A DNA stretch of 64,000 nt. Origin: Pedobacter suwonensis (GTDB taxonomy: Bacteria > Bacteroidota > Bacteroidia > Sphingobacteriales > Sphingobacteriaceae). The translations under genes were made by a program, and so were the position numbers. Shown here one piece after another: positions 47,185 through 56,062 of the stretch. Each line of letters begins with the position of its first letter. Position 1 is the stretch's first letter. The notes beneath the pieces were generated by a model that saw only the letters and a program-made list of their open reading frames with translations, made no database searches and was not told the DNA's origin. The stretch covers positions 1 to 64,000 of the forward strand of contig NZ_FOJM01000012.1 of assembly GCF_900111825.1 (NCBI RefSeq), written 5' to 3'.

Positions 47185-47763
47185 ATGTATAAATTTACAC
47201 TTGAAAAGGAGCAGGAATTACTTGGCCGTCTTTTATTAGATGACGAACAGGCCTTTGCTACTCTTTTTAACAGTTATAGAAATAAACTCTATGGTTTTAT
47301 TTTTGGAATAACGGGATCAAGCGAAATTGCGAAAGACATTGTCCAAGACGTTTTTTTAAAGATCTGGAAAACACGCCATAATGCCCACAAAGTAGAAAAT
47401 TTCAATGCATTGGTTTACCGCATGGCTAAAAATGCCGCTCTCGATCAACTAAAGCGGGCTTCGCGCGAGTCAACAGCCCTTTCAACCCTTAGCTTGGTTT
47501 CTGACGGGCGTACGTCCAGCGATCCGTTTGAGGATATGAAAGCGACAGAAATTCAATTGAAATATGAACTTGCACTAAAGAAATTACCTAGGCAACAGCG
47601 TATGGTCTATGAATTACGTCATATTGAAGGTGAAGACTACGGAGAAATCGCAAAAAAACTTAATCTTTCTATTCCAACTATCCGAAGTCACTTCAGAAAT
47701 GCACTAAATACTTTAAAAGGAAGCCTATTTTCGTTCTTGCTAATAATATTATTCCGCTTGTAA
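47185..47763 (+). CDS. ECF RNA polymerase sigma factor, FecI-like (second set)
   Basis: The protein has 192 residues. Region 2 includes AFATLFNSYRNKLYGFIFGI and EIAKDIVQDVFLKIWKTRHN. Region 4 has QQRMVYELRHIEGEDYGEIAKKLNLSIPTIRSHFRNAL. It is the first gene of the sigma-FecR-SusC-SusD-TlpA series. A near-perfect AT-rich inverted repeat lies upstream at 47068-47099 and could be a regulatory site or a weak terminator for the photolyase gene. The C-terminus is hydrophobic (FSFLLIILFRL), like the sigma factor of the first set. Confidence 0.94.
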   Translation: MYKFTLEKEQELLGRLLLDDEQAFATLFNSYRNKLYGFIFGITGSSEIAKDIVQDVFLKIWKTRHNAHKVENFNALVYRMAKNAALDQLKRASRESTALSTLSLVSDGRTSSDPFEDMKATEIQLKYELALKKLPRQQRMVYELRHIEGEDYGEIAKKLNLSIPTIRSHFRNALNTLKGSLFSFLLIILFRL

Positions 47764-47866
47764 ACTAAAAATATAAAAATATTTATTTTTCTTTTGCACA
47801 TTCTTACCACTTCGTCGTCTTACAATTAAAAACGCACTAAAAATTACGCTCAATTAATTGTTATGT

Positions 47867-49015
47867 ATGTCGAAAAATAGAATAAAAGCTTTACTAGCTA
47901 AATATGTAGATCGCAAGTGTGATGAAAAAGAGCTGGAAGAGTTATTTGCGCTGCTGAATGTATTAGACCGACAAAAGTTAGACGAACTGCTAAACGATAT
48001 TTGGCTGGAATATGAGTCTGACCAGGAACTCCCTGAAGAAGATGCGCAACAAATCCTGAATTCAATTTTAGTTAAGCGCAGCAGGTTCACCCTTCGTTAT
48101 GTCGCTATAGCAGCATCTGTGCTCATCTGCGTTTTTGCAGGCACCTATCTGTTATTGAATTCGAGAAAATCCAATCCTGTTGAGCAGTCTGTTAATCTGG
48201 AAATTAAACCAGGTAGCAATAAGGCCGAACTGCTGATGGCAAATGGTAAAAAGGTAGTACTTGGCAGTGGCCTTCAAAAAATTGAGATCCCCAATACTGA
48301 TCTGGTACTTCAACAGGATTCAAACGGATCGTTGACTTATCACAGGGGCGCAAATACATCACTTGCAAAAATGTCCTATGATACCCTGCGGACGCCAAAA
48401 GGTGGTGTTTACCAGATTAACTTGAGCGATGGCACCAAAATCTGGCTCAATACTTCAAGTGCAATCAGATTTCCTGAAAAATTTGCGAACAACAAACGCG
48501 ATGTAGAACTTCTTTATGGTGAAGCGTATTTTGAAGTGAAACATAGGCCAGATGCTCCATTCACAGTTAAAACAGCTGCCGGGGTAGTTCGGGACCTTGG
48601 AACCAGTTTTAACATCAACAGCGCATCTAATAATGGCCATGTTGCCGCCACTTTACTAGAGGGCGCTATCGAAGTGGAGTCGGGCGGGCAATTTAAAAAG
48701 ATAAAACCTGGTCAACAGGCCTTATTCAGTAAAAAGAAAATTGTGGTTAACGATGTAGACGCTGAGAACATGATTGCCTGGAAAGACGGCTATTTTATGT
48801 TTGATGAACCGATGGAAAGTGCCATGAATAAAATTGCCATGTGGTATGATGTAAAGGTTGAATACCAGGATGAAGCGCTAAAAAGCATCCCGGTTCTGGC
48901 CACTATTACACGCCACGGAAATATTAAAAATGTGCTGCGGATTTTAGAAATGACCAAAAAGGTCCGCTTTAATGTGCAGGGAAGAACAATCAAGGTTGCG
49001 CATTTTACACCATAA
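47867..49015 (+). CDS. FecR-family anti-sigma / signal relay protein (second set)
   Basis: About 382 residues. The frame also reaches a TTG at 47858, but ATG 47867 (MSKNRIKALLAKYVD) is the better start. A sigma-binding N-terminal part of about 80 residues is followed by one membrane helix (VAIASVLICVFAGTYLLL region). The FecR domain is INLSDGTKIWLNTSSAIRFP, ELLYGEAYFEVKH, APFTVKT and RDLGTSFNIN. The C-terminal DUF4974-type domain is GYFMFDEPMESAMNKIAMWYDV. It should couple the SusC receptor, which carries an STN domain, to the sigma factor 104 nt upstream. Two strong inverted repeats follow before SusC. Confidence 0.94.
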   Translation: MSKNRIKALLAKYVDRKCDEKELEELFALLNVLDRQKLDELLNDIWLEYESDQELPEEDAQQILNSILVKRSRFTLRYVAIAASVLICVFAGTYLLLNSRKSNPVEQSVNLEIKPGSNKAELLMANGKKVVLGSGLQKIEIPNTDLVLQQDSNGSLTYHRGANTSLAKMSYDTLRTPKGGVYQINLSDGTKIWLNTSSAIRFPEKFANNKRDVELLYGEAYFEVKHRPDAPFTVKTAAGVVRDLGTSFNINSASNNGHVAATLLEGAIEVESGGQFKKIKPGQQALFSKKKIVVNDVDAENMIAWKDGYFMFDEPMESAMNKIAMWYDVKVEYQDEALKSIPVLATITRHGNIKNVLRILEMTKKVRFNVQGRTIKVAHFTP

Positions 49016-49104
49016 ACCAATACCAATTAATTATCAACCACCAAACCAAACTTAACTAAACCAAACCACATGAAGAGTAACTAATTTCCACCATTTAAAA
49101 GAGA

Positions 49105-49130
49105 AAAAGGAGTGCTGGAACACCCCTTTT
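49105..49130 (+). terminator. stem-loop between fecR and susC (attenuator or leaky terminator)
   Basis: AAAAGGAGTG (49105-49114) pairs with CACCCCTTTT (49121-49130) across a 6-nt loop, with one mismatch in ten pairs. The U-run lies within the 3' arm. Its position between the regulators and the transport genes suggests a leaky terminator that keeps fecI/fecR expression apart from susC expression. Confidence 0.55.
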
Positions 49131-49144
49131 GAAACTCTTAAATC

Positions 49145-49163
49145 TTTCCGATCAGATCGGAAA
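49145..49163. promoter_or_regulatory. perfect 19-bp palindrome upstream of susC
   Basis: TTTCCGATC-A-GATCGGAAA is a perfect 9-bp inverted repeat around a single base, ending 43 nt before the susC start codon. It is a good candidate for an operator bound by a dimeric regulator. It could also be a second RNA hairpin, but the 1-nt loop makes a DNA-level role more likely. Confidence 0.5.
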
Positions 49164-49206
49164 TGAACGTTTCTTACCAGATAATTCACGATTTAAAAGA
49201 ATGTAA

Positions 49207-52200
49207 ATGTATAAAATTTCTTCGATAGATTTTATGCAGCTTCCACGCTGCGCGCATAAAATTTTAAGGCTTATGAAGCTAACTTTTACCCTCCTACTGA
49301 TCTCGCTTTTACATGTAAGCGCATCCAGTTTAGCACAAAATATTACCCTCAATCAAAAAAAAATTGCCTTAGTAAAGGTGTTCAGGGAAATCCGGTCACA
49401 AACCGGGTATAGTTCTGTTTGGGCAGATGTGGGCGAGAAGAACAAAATTATAAATGTCAGTTTCACTAACGCCCCCCTGGAAACTGCCCTTAAACAAATA
49501 CTTGCCCAAACCAATCTTTCCTACAGCATTGATAAAGAGAGCAAAGCAATTCTAATCTTCAACAAACCGATTGCAGCAATTGCTAAGCCCACAGCGTTGA
49601 TTGATGTAAAAGGTATTGTGCTAAACATGTTAAAACAACCATTGATGGGCGCCACCGTTAAGGTTAAAAACAGTAATACTTCCGTACAAACTGCGGCTGA
49701 CGGCTCATTTCGTTTGGCCGGTATTGCCAGTGATGCGGTTTTAATGATCTCTTATGTAGGCTATGCAGTTAAAGAGATCAATGCATCGCCAGATATGGGA
49801 ACCATTCAGCTCGAATTTGCATCTAATGAGCTGGAATCAGTAAATGTGACCTTTTCAACAGGGTATCAAACACTGTCAAGAGAACGGAGTGCAGGTTCAT
49901 TTTCAAAGCCCAGCCTGGCTGTTATGAACGAGAGATCAGGCAGTACAAATGTATTACAACGGCTGGATGGTTTAGTACCCGGCTTAGCCGTAAATAATGC
50001 TCCTGATGCGGGCAACAATCCTTTTTTAATTCGTGGTTTATCATCCATTAACTCCAACAGAGGCCCGCTCGTAGTTTTAGACGGTGTACAGGTACCCGAT
50101 AATGCTATTCAAAACATCAATATGCAGGATGTGGCAGATATCACTGTACTTAAAGATGCAACTTCTTCCTCTATATGGGGTGCCAAAGCGGCTAATGGTG
50201 TAATTGTAATTACTACAAAAAAAGGATCTGCAGATGAAAAATTAAAAATTGACTATGATGGCTATCACAATTTTCAGGGCATGCCAGATCTGAACTACAT
50301 CCAGAAGATGAACAGTAGCCAGTTTATTGCTGCAGCAAGGGAACTATTCCCTCAATATGTTAGCAGCAATTCCTTTAATTCAGTTCAATTGATTGCACCC
50401 GTTACCCCCCATCTGCAATACCAATATGATGCAAACCGGGGTTTAATAAGCCAGGCCCAGGCGAATACAAAATTAGATAGCCTGGCTGGGATTGACAATC
50501 GCGATCAGCTTAAACAATATTTCTACAGGCAGGCTGCAACCACCAACCATACCATCTCTGTAGCAGGAGGTAGTAAAGTCCATTCTTTCTATGGCTCTGC
50601 CAATTATATTGGAATAGTTAACAATATACCCGGCCAAACAGATGATCAGTATAAAATTAATCTGCGCCAGGACTTTAAATTCAGCAAACGCCTTCAGGTT
50701 TACCTCATTACCGACTTTACGAACAGGCTTACCAGGAGTAATAATATAACCGTTCCAGGTTTAGATCTGGTTCCCTATCAGCTATTTGCCGATCCATCTG
50801 GAAATCCGTTGACTGTTAACCATATGGGGGATTATAGCGATGATGTACGCAAAGACTATCAGTCAAGAAGCCGGATCAATCTTGATTACTCCCCTTTACA
50901 GGAGATCGAAAATGGATATACCAAAGGTAATGCATTATCTACAAGGGTTGTAGGGGGCGTAACATTAGAGATTATAAAAGGGCTTCGATATGAAGGGACA
51001 TTTGGCTATAACATTAATTCCTTTAAAAATCGCGTGGAACTGGATCAAAACAGTTATGCCGTGAGAAATGAGGTAATGACTTTTACCCAGGCGCCTACTG
51101 TGAACAGTACCCCTATCTATAATGTGCCCGCTTTTGGTGGTAGGTTAACTGCTACCGATGAACTGCTTAAAAGCTGGACCATCAGAAATCAGTTTTTATA
51201 CGATCACAGCTGGCTTGAAAAGCATCAATTGACGGTTATGGCAGGACAGGAAGCGACAAGCATTTCGCCACTTTCAACAACAAGTATTTACCGGGGCTGG
51301 GATGATCAGCTTCAGGTAGCAAGACCTGTAAATTATCAGTTATTAGGTGAGGGTATCACGGGAACAGTACCAGGAGGAACAAGGACATTAGCCAACAATG
51401 TAACCGGTGGCGAAGGTATAATAAGCCGTACATCCTCTTATTTTGCCAATCTAGGTTACACATTTAACCGGAAGTACACCCTAAACAGCAGTATCCGTAT
51501 AGATAAAAGTAATTTGTTCGGCTTTGACCGTTCAGCCCAGAACAGGCCAGTGTGGAGTGTTGGTGCGAAGTGGGCACTTGGGAGAGAAGATTTCATCAAA
51601 CCGGTTAATTGGCTAAGCCGATTGGATTTAAGGCTCACTTACGGTATTACGGGTAATGCCCCGACTCCGGGTACGGCGGCATCATGGGATATTTTACGTG
51701 CTGAAACCAATGTTAATTATCCAAACGGCATTGGCCTGATCATTAATGCACCTGCAAACAAAAAACTGACCTGGGAACTGACCAAAAACTATAATCTGGG
51801 TATGGATTTTGAAATCCTGAATGGCATATTTTTCGGTTCGATAGATGCTTATCTCAGAAAAACAAATGATTTGATCGGCAACCTGACAACTGCTCCGCTA
51901 ACAGGCTTTGCGTCAGTGATCGGGAACTTTGGCGATCTGCAAAACAAGGGTTTGGATGTCTCGCTCGGTTCGCTAAACATCAGCAATAGCAATTTCACCT
52001 GGAGTACCTCATTTAATTTGGGTTATAATAAAAATAAGATATCGAGGCTTGCGAACGCTACACCGATTACTACAGGCCCAGGCATGATCAATACCAGATT
52101 CCTGGATGGTTATCCTTCTTTTGCAGTATTTGCCTACAATTATGCAGGTTTAAATACTTCAGGAGATCCCCAGGTTAAACTTGCCGATGGAACGGTTACC

Positions 52201-52797
52201 TCAAACCCGACAGCGACTATGGCTCAGGATGTATTGTACATGGGAACTTCACAACCTGTTTACAGCGGTGGCTTTTCCAATAAATTCCGCTATAAAAACC
52301 TCACATTGGGCATTAACATCATTTACAACGGTGGAAACGTCATGTTTCGCGATGTAAATACATTCTGGTCGGGCGTACCTTATTTAAATTATATGACCAG
52401 TGAGTTTGCCGAGCGTTGGAAGACAGCTGGCGACGAAAATAAGACTAACATTCCCAGATATGCTGCCACAAGCGCAATCAGTGGCAATAGAAACACCAAC
52501 TATTACACCTACTCAAATAGCAATGTGTTTAACGCCTCTTTCGCAAAGGTCCGGGATATCACATTAGCTTATGATATTAGAGGTGGAATAATCAAAAAGC
52601 TACATGCACAGGCCATAACGTTCAGGGCACAGGTTTCTAACTTAATGTTGTGGAAAGCCAATGATTTGGGGATCGATCCTGAATTCCAGTCTTTAGGAAA
52701 TGTTGGTGCAACGCAAACGGCAGGCAACACCGGTGCGACAAGAAATCTGCGCACCGGACAGGGAACAATAACACTAGGTGCCCATATCACACTTTAA
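49207..52797 (+). CDS. SusC/RagA-family TonB-dependent outer membrane transporter
   Basis: The protein has 1196 residues. The N-terminal MQLPRCAHKILRLMKLT segment precedes the signal peptide (LTFTLLLISLLHVSASSLAQ), as is common in Sphingobacteriaceae SusC proteins. Then come an STN domain (about 47-115), a carboxypeptidase-regulatory-like domain (about 130-210), the SusC plug (FLIRGLSSINSNRGPLVVLDGV, ITVLKDATSSSIWGAKAANG) and a barrel of about 800 residues. With the SusD lipoprotein 15 nt downstream it forms the two-part uptake complex for glycans or peptides. The STN domain means it also signals through the FecR upstream. The substrate is not evident; no glycoside hydrolases follow, and thiol-redox proteins do instead. 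Confidence 0.96.
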   Translation: MYKISSIDFMQLPRCAHKILRLMKLTFTLLLISLLHVSASSLAQNITLNQKKIALVKVFREIRSQTGYSSVWADVGEKNKIINVSFTNAPLETALKQILAQTNLSYSIDKESKAILIFNKPIAAIAKPTALIDVKGIVLNMLKQPLMGATVKVKNSNTSVQTAADGSFRLAGIASDAVLMISYVGYAVKEINASPDMGTIQLEFASNELESVNVTFSTGYQTLSRERSAGSFSKPSLAVMNERSGSTNVLQRLDGLVPGLAVNNAPDAGNNPFLIRGLSSINSNRGPLVVLDGVQVPDNAIQNINMQDVADITVLKDATSSSIWGAKAANGVIVITTKKGSADEKLKIDYDGYHNFQGMPDLNYIQKMNSSQFIAAARELFPQYVSSNSFNSVQLIAPVTPHLQYQYDANRGLISQAQANTKLDSLAGIDNRDQLKQYFYRQAATTNHTISVAGGSKVHSFYGSANYIGIVNNIPGQTDDQYKINLRQDFKFSKRLQVYLITDFTNRLTRSNNITVPGLDLVPYQLFADPSGNPLTVNHMGDYSDDVRKDYQSRSRINLDYSPLQEIENGYTKGNALSTRVVGGVTLEIIKGLRYEGTFGYNINSFKNRVELDQNSYAVRNEVMTFTQAPTVNSTPIYNVPAFGGRLTATDELLKSWTIRNQFLYDHSWLEKHQLTVMAGQEATSISPLSTTSIYRGWDDQLQVARPVNYQLLGEGITGTVPGGTRTLANNVTGGEGIISRTSSYFANLGYTFNRKYTLNSSIRIDKSNLFGFDRSAQNRPVWSVGAKWALGREDFIKPVNWLSRLDLRLTYGITGNAPTPGTAASWDILRAETNVNYPNGIGLIINAPANKKLTWELTKNYNLGMDFEILNGIFFGSIDAYLRKTNDLIGNLTTAPLTGFASVIGNFGDLQNKGLDVSLGSLNISNSNFTWSTSFNLGYNKNKISRLANATPITTGPGMINTRFLDGYPSFAVFAYNYAGLNTSGDPQVKLADGTVTSNPTATMAQDVLYMGTSQPVYSGGFSNKFRYKNLTLGINIIYNGGNVMFRDVNTFWSGVPYLNYMTSEFAERWKTAGDENKTNIPRYAATSAISGNRNTNYYTYSNSNVFNASFAKVRDITLAYDIRGGIIKKLHAQAITFRAQVSNLMLWKANDLGIDPEFQSLGNVGATQTAGNTGATRNLRTGQGTITLGAHITL

Positions 52798-52812
52798 ACA
52801 GAATTAACAGTT

Positions 52813-54273
52813 ATGAAACTTACAACGAAATACTTTTTAACGCCATTGGTGGCCTGTATAGTGCTTTTATCGGGCTCCTGCAAAAAAGACTTTTTGGAAA
52901 TACAGCCTAAAGGATCACTGATAGCAAAAACAACAAATGATTATGAACAGATCCTGAATGGTTTGTATTTGCAAAATACCGTTTCCGCTTCCATATATCT
53001 TGGAGACGATATTGCATTGCAAAATAGCTATTTGGATGGAGTACCCTTAAGGGTTCAACGCCTGTTTAGGTATGAAGACAGGGTTTACGAGCAAAACGAA
53101 CTCCCTCAGGAAATTACCGCAGCTACGGGTTACATCCAAAGACTATACCTTTTTAACAAGATTATCAATGAGGTGACAACATCTACGCAAGGAACAGATC
53201 AGCAGAAAAAGCAGTTATTGGCTGAAGCGAAAGTTGGAAGGGCCATTTGCAATCTGGCCTTTTTAAATGATTTTTCACTCCCTTACAACCCTGCATCGGC
53301 TGCAACTGATTTGGGGATTCCTCTTATTACTGCAGCCGATGTTACCCAAACATCCTTTACCAGGGCAACAGTAAAAGAGTGTTATACTGCAATCATAAAA
53401 GATTTAACAGAAGCCTTTCCAGGCCTCGGACCAGTTGTGCATCGCAGAAGGCTATCTAAAATGGCTGCCGAATTCTTTCTCACCAGAGTATATATGAATA
53501 TGCTTGATTTTTCTTCCGCTAAAACACATATTGATGGCGCATTCGCAGAATTGTCTAAATCAACCATACCGCTCTCACTTTACGACTACAATACTGTTTT
53601 GGATGAAAATGCAGCTGGTTCCTGGTTTCCGCTCAACTTCCTGGGTGCGTTAAGCAATCTGCCTCTTGCAGCAAACAACAGCCAGGTCATTTATAATATT
53701 TCTACCACAGTCTGGAATTTCAATTTTGCTGATTGTCCGGTTTTCACGCCTCAGGTGGCTACCCTTTACGGTGATGATGATAAAAGATTACTGCTTTATT
53801 CAGACATGGAGATGTTTGGCGACCTGATTTACCCCAAAAAAGTACGTCGTTATCCGAATTTCTTTCTGGATATCGGGCCGTCGCTGCCCGAAATGTATTT
53901 AATGCGTGCAGAAATCAAGGCTCGGGAAAATGATCTGAGCGGCGCAAAGGCAGATGTTGAGGCCTTGCGGTTGAAAAGAATGACTGCTGCAGCTGCGAGC
54001 GTGCCGGCAAACGTAGCTTCCAACCAGCAAGCCATGGTTAGATTTATTCTAGACGAACGCATCAGGGAATTTGCCCTTTCGGGTTTGCGTTGGTTAGATA
54101 TGCGTCGTCTTTCAGTGGATCCGATTTATAAGGATCACATTAATCCTAACCACTATCTATTGGATGCAGATGGCAGCATTTTAAAAACTTATACACTGAC
54201 CCCAAAACGCTATGCGATGAAATTCGGGGAACTTATGGTCAATCAAAATCAGGGATTAGCAGATAATCAATAA
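52813..54273 (+). CDS. SusD/RagB-family surface lipoprotein
   Basis: The protein has 486 residues with a lipoprotein signal (MKLTTKYFLTPLVACIVLLSGSC, lipid-bearing Cys followed by KKDFLEI). Features typical of SusD are FLEIQPKGSLIAKTTNDYEQILNGLY, the TPR-like helical core (AEAKVGRAICNLAFLNDF, MAAEFFLTRVYMNML), and the C-terminal FILDERIREFALSGLRWLDMRRL motif. It caps the SusC barrel and binds the substrate outside the cell. It is on the short side for the family. It follows susC by 15 nt and is separated from the next gene by a stem-loop. Confidence 0.95.
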   Translation: MKLTTKYFLTPLVACIVLLSGSCKKDFLEIQPKGSLIAKTTNDYEQILNGLYLQNTVSASIYLGDDIALQNSYLDGVPLRVQRLFRYEDRVYEQNELPQEITAATGYIQRLYLFNKIINEVTTSTQGTDQQKKQLLAEAKVGRAICNLAFLNDFSLPYNPASAATDLGIPLITAADVTQTSFTRATVKECYTAIIKDLTEAFPGLGPVVHRRRLSKMAAEFFLTRVYMNMLDFSSAKTHIDGAFAELSKSTIPLSLYDYNTVLDENAAGSWFPLNFLGALSNLPLAANNSQVIYNISTTVWNFNFADCPVFTPQVATLYGDDDKRLLLYSDMEMFGDLIYPKKVRRYPNFFLDIGPSLPEMYLMRAEIKARENDLSGAKADVEALRLKRMTAAAASVPANVASNQQAMVRFILDERIREFALSGLRWLDMRRLSVDPIYKDHINPNHYLLDADGSILKTYTLTPKRYAMKFGELMVNQNQGLADNQ

Positions 54274-54284
54274 ATCATTCCACC

Positions 54285-54306
54285 TGGGCGGCCCTTAGGC
54301 TGCCCA
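54285..54306 (+). other. intergenic stem-loop between susD and the TlpA-like gene
   Basis: TGGGCGGCC (54285-54293) pairs with GGCTGCCCA (54298-54306) around a 4-nt loop; nine pairs including one G-U. No U-run follows, so it is more likely an mRNA-stabilising or processing hairpin that lowers or uncouples expression of the downstream redox genes than a full terminator. Confidence 0.5.
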
Positions 54307-54333
54307 ATATTACACATCAATTAAATAACAGTT

Positions 54334-55581
54334 ATGAAAATCAACAAATTAATAAACTGCTTTACCGCTTTAAGCATGATGCTGATTATCAGCTATGGAG
54401 CTAAAGCACAACAGCCTAATCCTTTGGCTGAAAAATATGAAGAATTTACGCTTATTGGCAAAGTACAGGATCAGGAAAAATTTTATAAGGACTTAATAAA
54501 GAAAATACCTGAAACGGAGAAAAACAGAAAAATTTACGACCGCATTAAAGGTGTAATAGCCATTAACTGGCTTCATGATGAAAATTTAGAAAAGTTCAAA
54601 CATTATGACAAGTCAGTTAAAGATGGTTTATCGTTATTTGAATTAACCAACATTCTTGAAAAGTGGTTAGATGAGCAAAAACACCTGGAATGGGTTGATG
54701 TAATTTCCAAACAATATATTAAAGATATTGAAAACGGATTGCGTAAGGATGATTTTGAACATGCACACGAACTTTTACTGGAAATTTCAGCTACGGTAGA
54801 TTGTATCAACGGTGATAAAAGTTCTGCATTAGCAAAAATCAACGAAGCACTTAAAGATGCTAAAATGAGGAACATGAATTACTTTAAAGATTCGAAGCCA
54901 AATTTCATCAGTCGTTATGCATTCATTTTAGATGCAAATGGCCAAACGCAAAAGGCAATTGATACATTAACCGTTTCCGTTAAAGAAGCAGAATCTAATC
55001 CTAAACTTTTATCTACGCTTAAAACCATCTGTGCCAAAATAAATGGAGAAGACAATGCTACGAAATATGTCACTTCATTACAGGACGAGGCGTACCAGCA
55101 CTATTATAAGGCGCTTGAAAGCAAATGGGATCCAATTGGCAAACCTGCGCCAACCATTGCCATTACCAAATTAAATGGTCAGGAATTTAAAGTATCTGAT
55201 TACAAAGGAAAAATCATGGTAGTCGATTTTTGGAGCACCACCTGTACGCCCTGTAAAGCCTGCTTTCCTGCTTTCGAAAGAATAGTTGCAGACTATAAAA
55301 ATGAACCATTTCAACTATTTGTAGCCGGAATAGCTGAGGACAAAGAAACCCAGCAAAAATATGTCGACAAATCCAAACTGACTTTAGATGTATTGAGAGA
55401 TCCCGATATGGAATTCTACAAAGCAATTGGTGCTAAAGGCACACCGCATAAGTTTATCATCGATCCTAAAGGAATAATAAGAATGGAAGGAATTGGCTAC
55501 GCTGGCTCCACAGATCGGGAATATTATGAATTAAAAGCAATGGTAGAAATCACTAAAAAGCATGCTGCCGACAATAACTAA
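54334..55581 (+). CDS. exported thioredoxin-like (TlpA-family) protein with N-terminal helical domain
   Basis: The protein has 415 residues with signal peptide (cleavage near YGAKAQ). Residues 30-250 are mostly helical and lysine-rich, with TPR-like pairs that I cannot name. The C-terminal thioredoxin domain (about 262-410) has KVSDYKGKIMVVDFWSTTCTPCKACFP, with the CxxC reading CTPC, and the cis-Pro loop KGTPHKFIIDP. TlpA/ResA proteins reduce disulfides in the periplasm. It lies in the SusCD operon, ahead of a DsbD-alpha-like and another TlpA-like gene, so the transported cargo or its receptor may need thiol chemistry. The extra Cys just after the CxxC is unusual. Confidence 0.92.
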   Translation: MKINKLINCFTALSMMLIISYGAKAQQPNPLAEKYEEFTLIGKVQDQEKFYKDLIKKIPETEKNRKIYDRIKGVIAINWLHDENLEKFKHYDKSVKDGLSLFELTNILEKWLDEQKHLEWVDVISKQYIKDIENGLRKDDFEHAHELLLEISATVDCINGDKSSALAKINEALKDAKMRNMNYFKDSKPNFISRYAFILDANGQTQKAIDTLTVSVKEAESNPKLLSTLKTICAKINGEDNATKYVTSLQDEAYQHYYKALESKWDPIGKPAPTIAITKLNGQEFKVSDYKGKIMVVDFWSTTCTPCKACFPAFERIVADYKNEPFQLFVAGIAEDKETQQKYVDKSKLTLDVLRDPDMEFYKAIGAKGTPHKFIIDPKGIIRMEGIGYAGSTDREYYELKAMVEITKKHAADNN

Positions 55582-55588
55582 TATCAAT

Positions 55589-56038
55589 ATGAAAAAAAAT
55601 ATCATTCTGCTGTTACTCTGCTCGTTTTTCACAATAAAAGGATTCGGGCAAATCTACCACCCCATCAAATGGAGTTATGCGGCCAAAAAAACAGGTAAAA
55701 ATGAAGCGGTTGTATATGTAAAAGCCACCTTAGAAAAAGGCTGGCACTTATACTCACAGTATGTAGAAAAAGGTGGTCCGCAACCGACAAAATTTACATT
55801 TGAAAAATCAGATGGCTATACCGTCGTAGGTTATACAAAAGAACCTCAGGCCATTGTGCGCTTAGAGCCCACTTTTATGATGGAAGTCGGATTTTTCGAA
55901 AATTCAGTCATCTTTCAGCAAAAAGTAAAGCTAAAAGGCAAAACAGCAACTGTTAAAGGAAAAGTTAAATTTATGGTGTGTAACGACAAGATGTGCCTTC
56001 CGCCGGATGAAGTCGATTTTACCATTAACATCAATTAA
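55589..56038 (+). CDS. DsbD N-terminal (alpha) domain-like secreted protein
   Basis: About 149 residues from ATG 55589 (MKKNIILLLLCSFFTIKGFGQ signal peptide); the frame also opens at 55562 but overlaps the previous gene and lacks a signal. The mature part is an immunoglobulin-like sandwich of the DsbD alpha type: IKWSYAAKKTGKNEAVVYV, GWHLYSQYVEKGGPQPTKF, and the paired cysteines in MVCNDKMCLPPDEVDF, where DsbD-alpha keeps its redox pair. It lacks the transmembrane and thioredoxin domains of full DsbD, so it would be a soluble electron-passing partner. It lies 7 nt after one TlpA-like gene and 24 nt before the next. Confidence 0.88.
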   Translation: MKKNIILLLLCSFFTIKGFGQIYHPIKWSYAAKKTGKNEAVVYVKATLEKGWHLYSQYVEKGGPQPTKFTFEKSDGYTVVGYTKEPQAIVRLEPTFMMEVGFFENSVIFQQKVKLKGKTATVKGKVKFMVCNDKMCLPPDEVDFTININ

Positions 56039-56062
56039 TATCCAGAACGATACAATAAAAAT

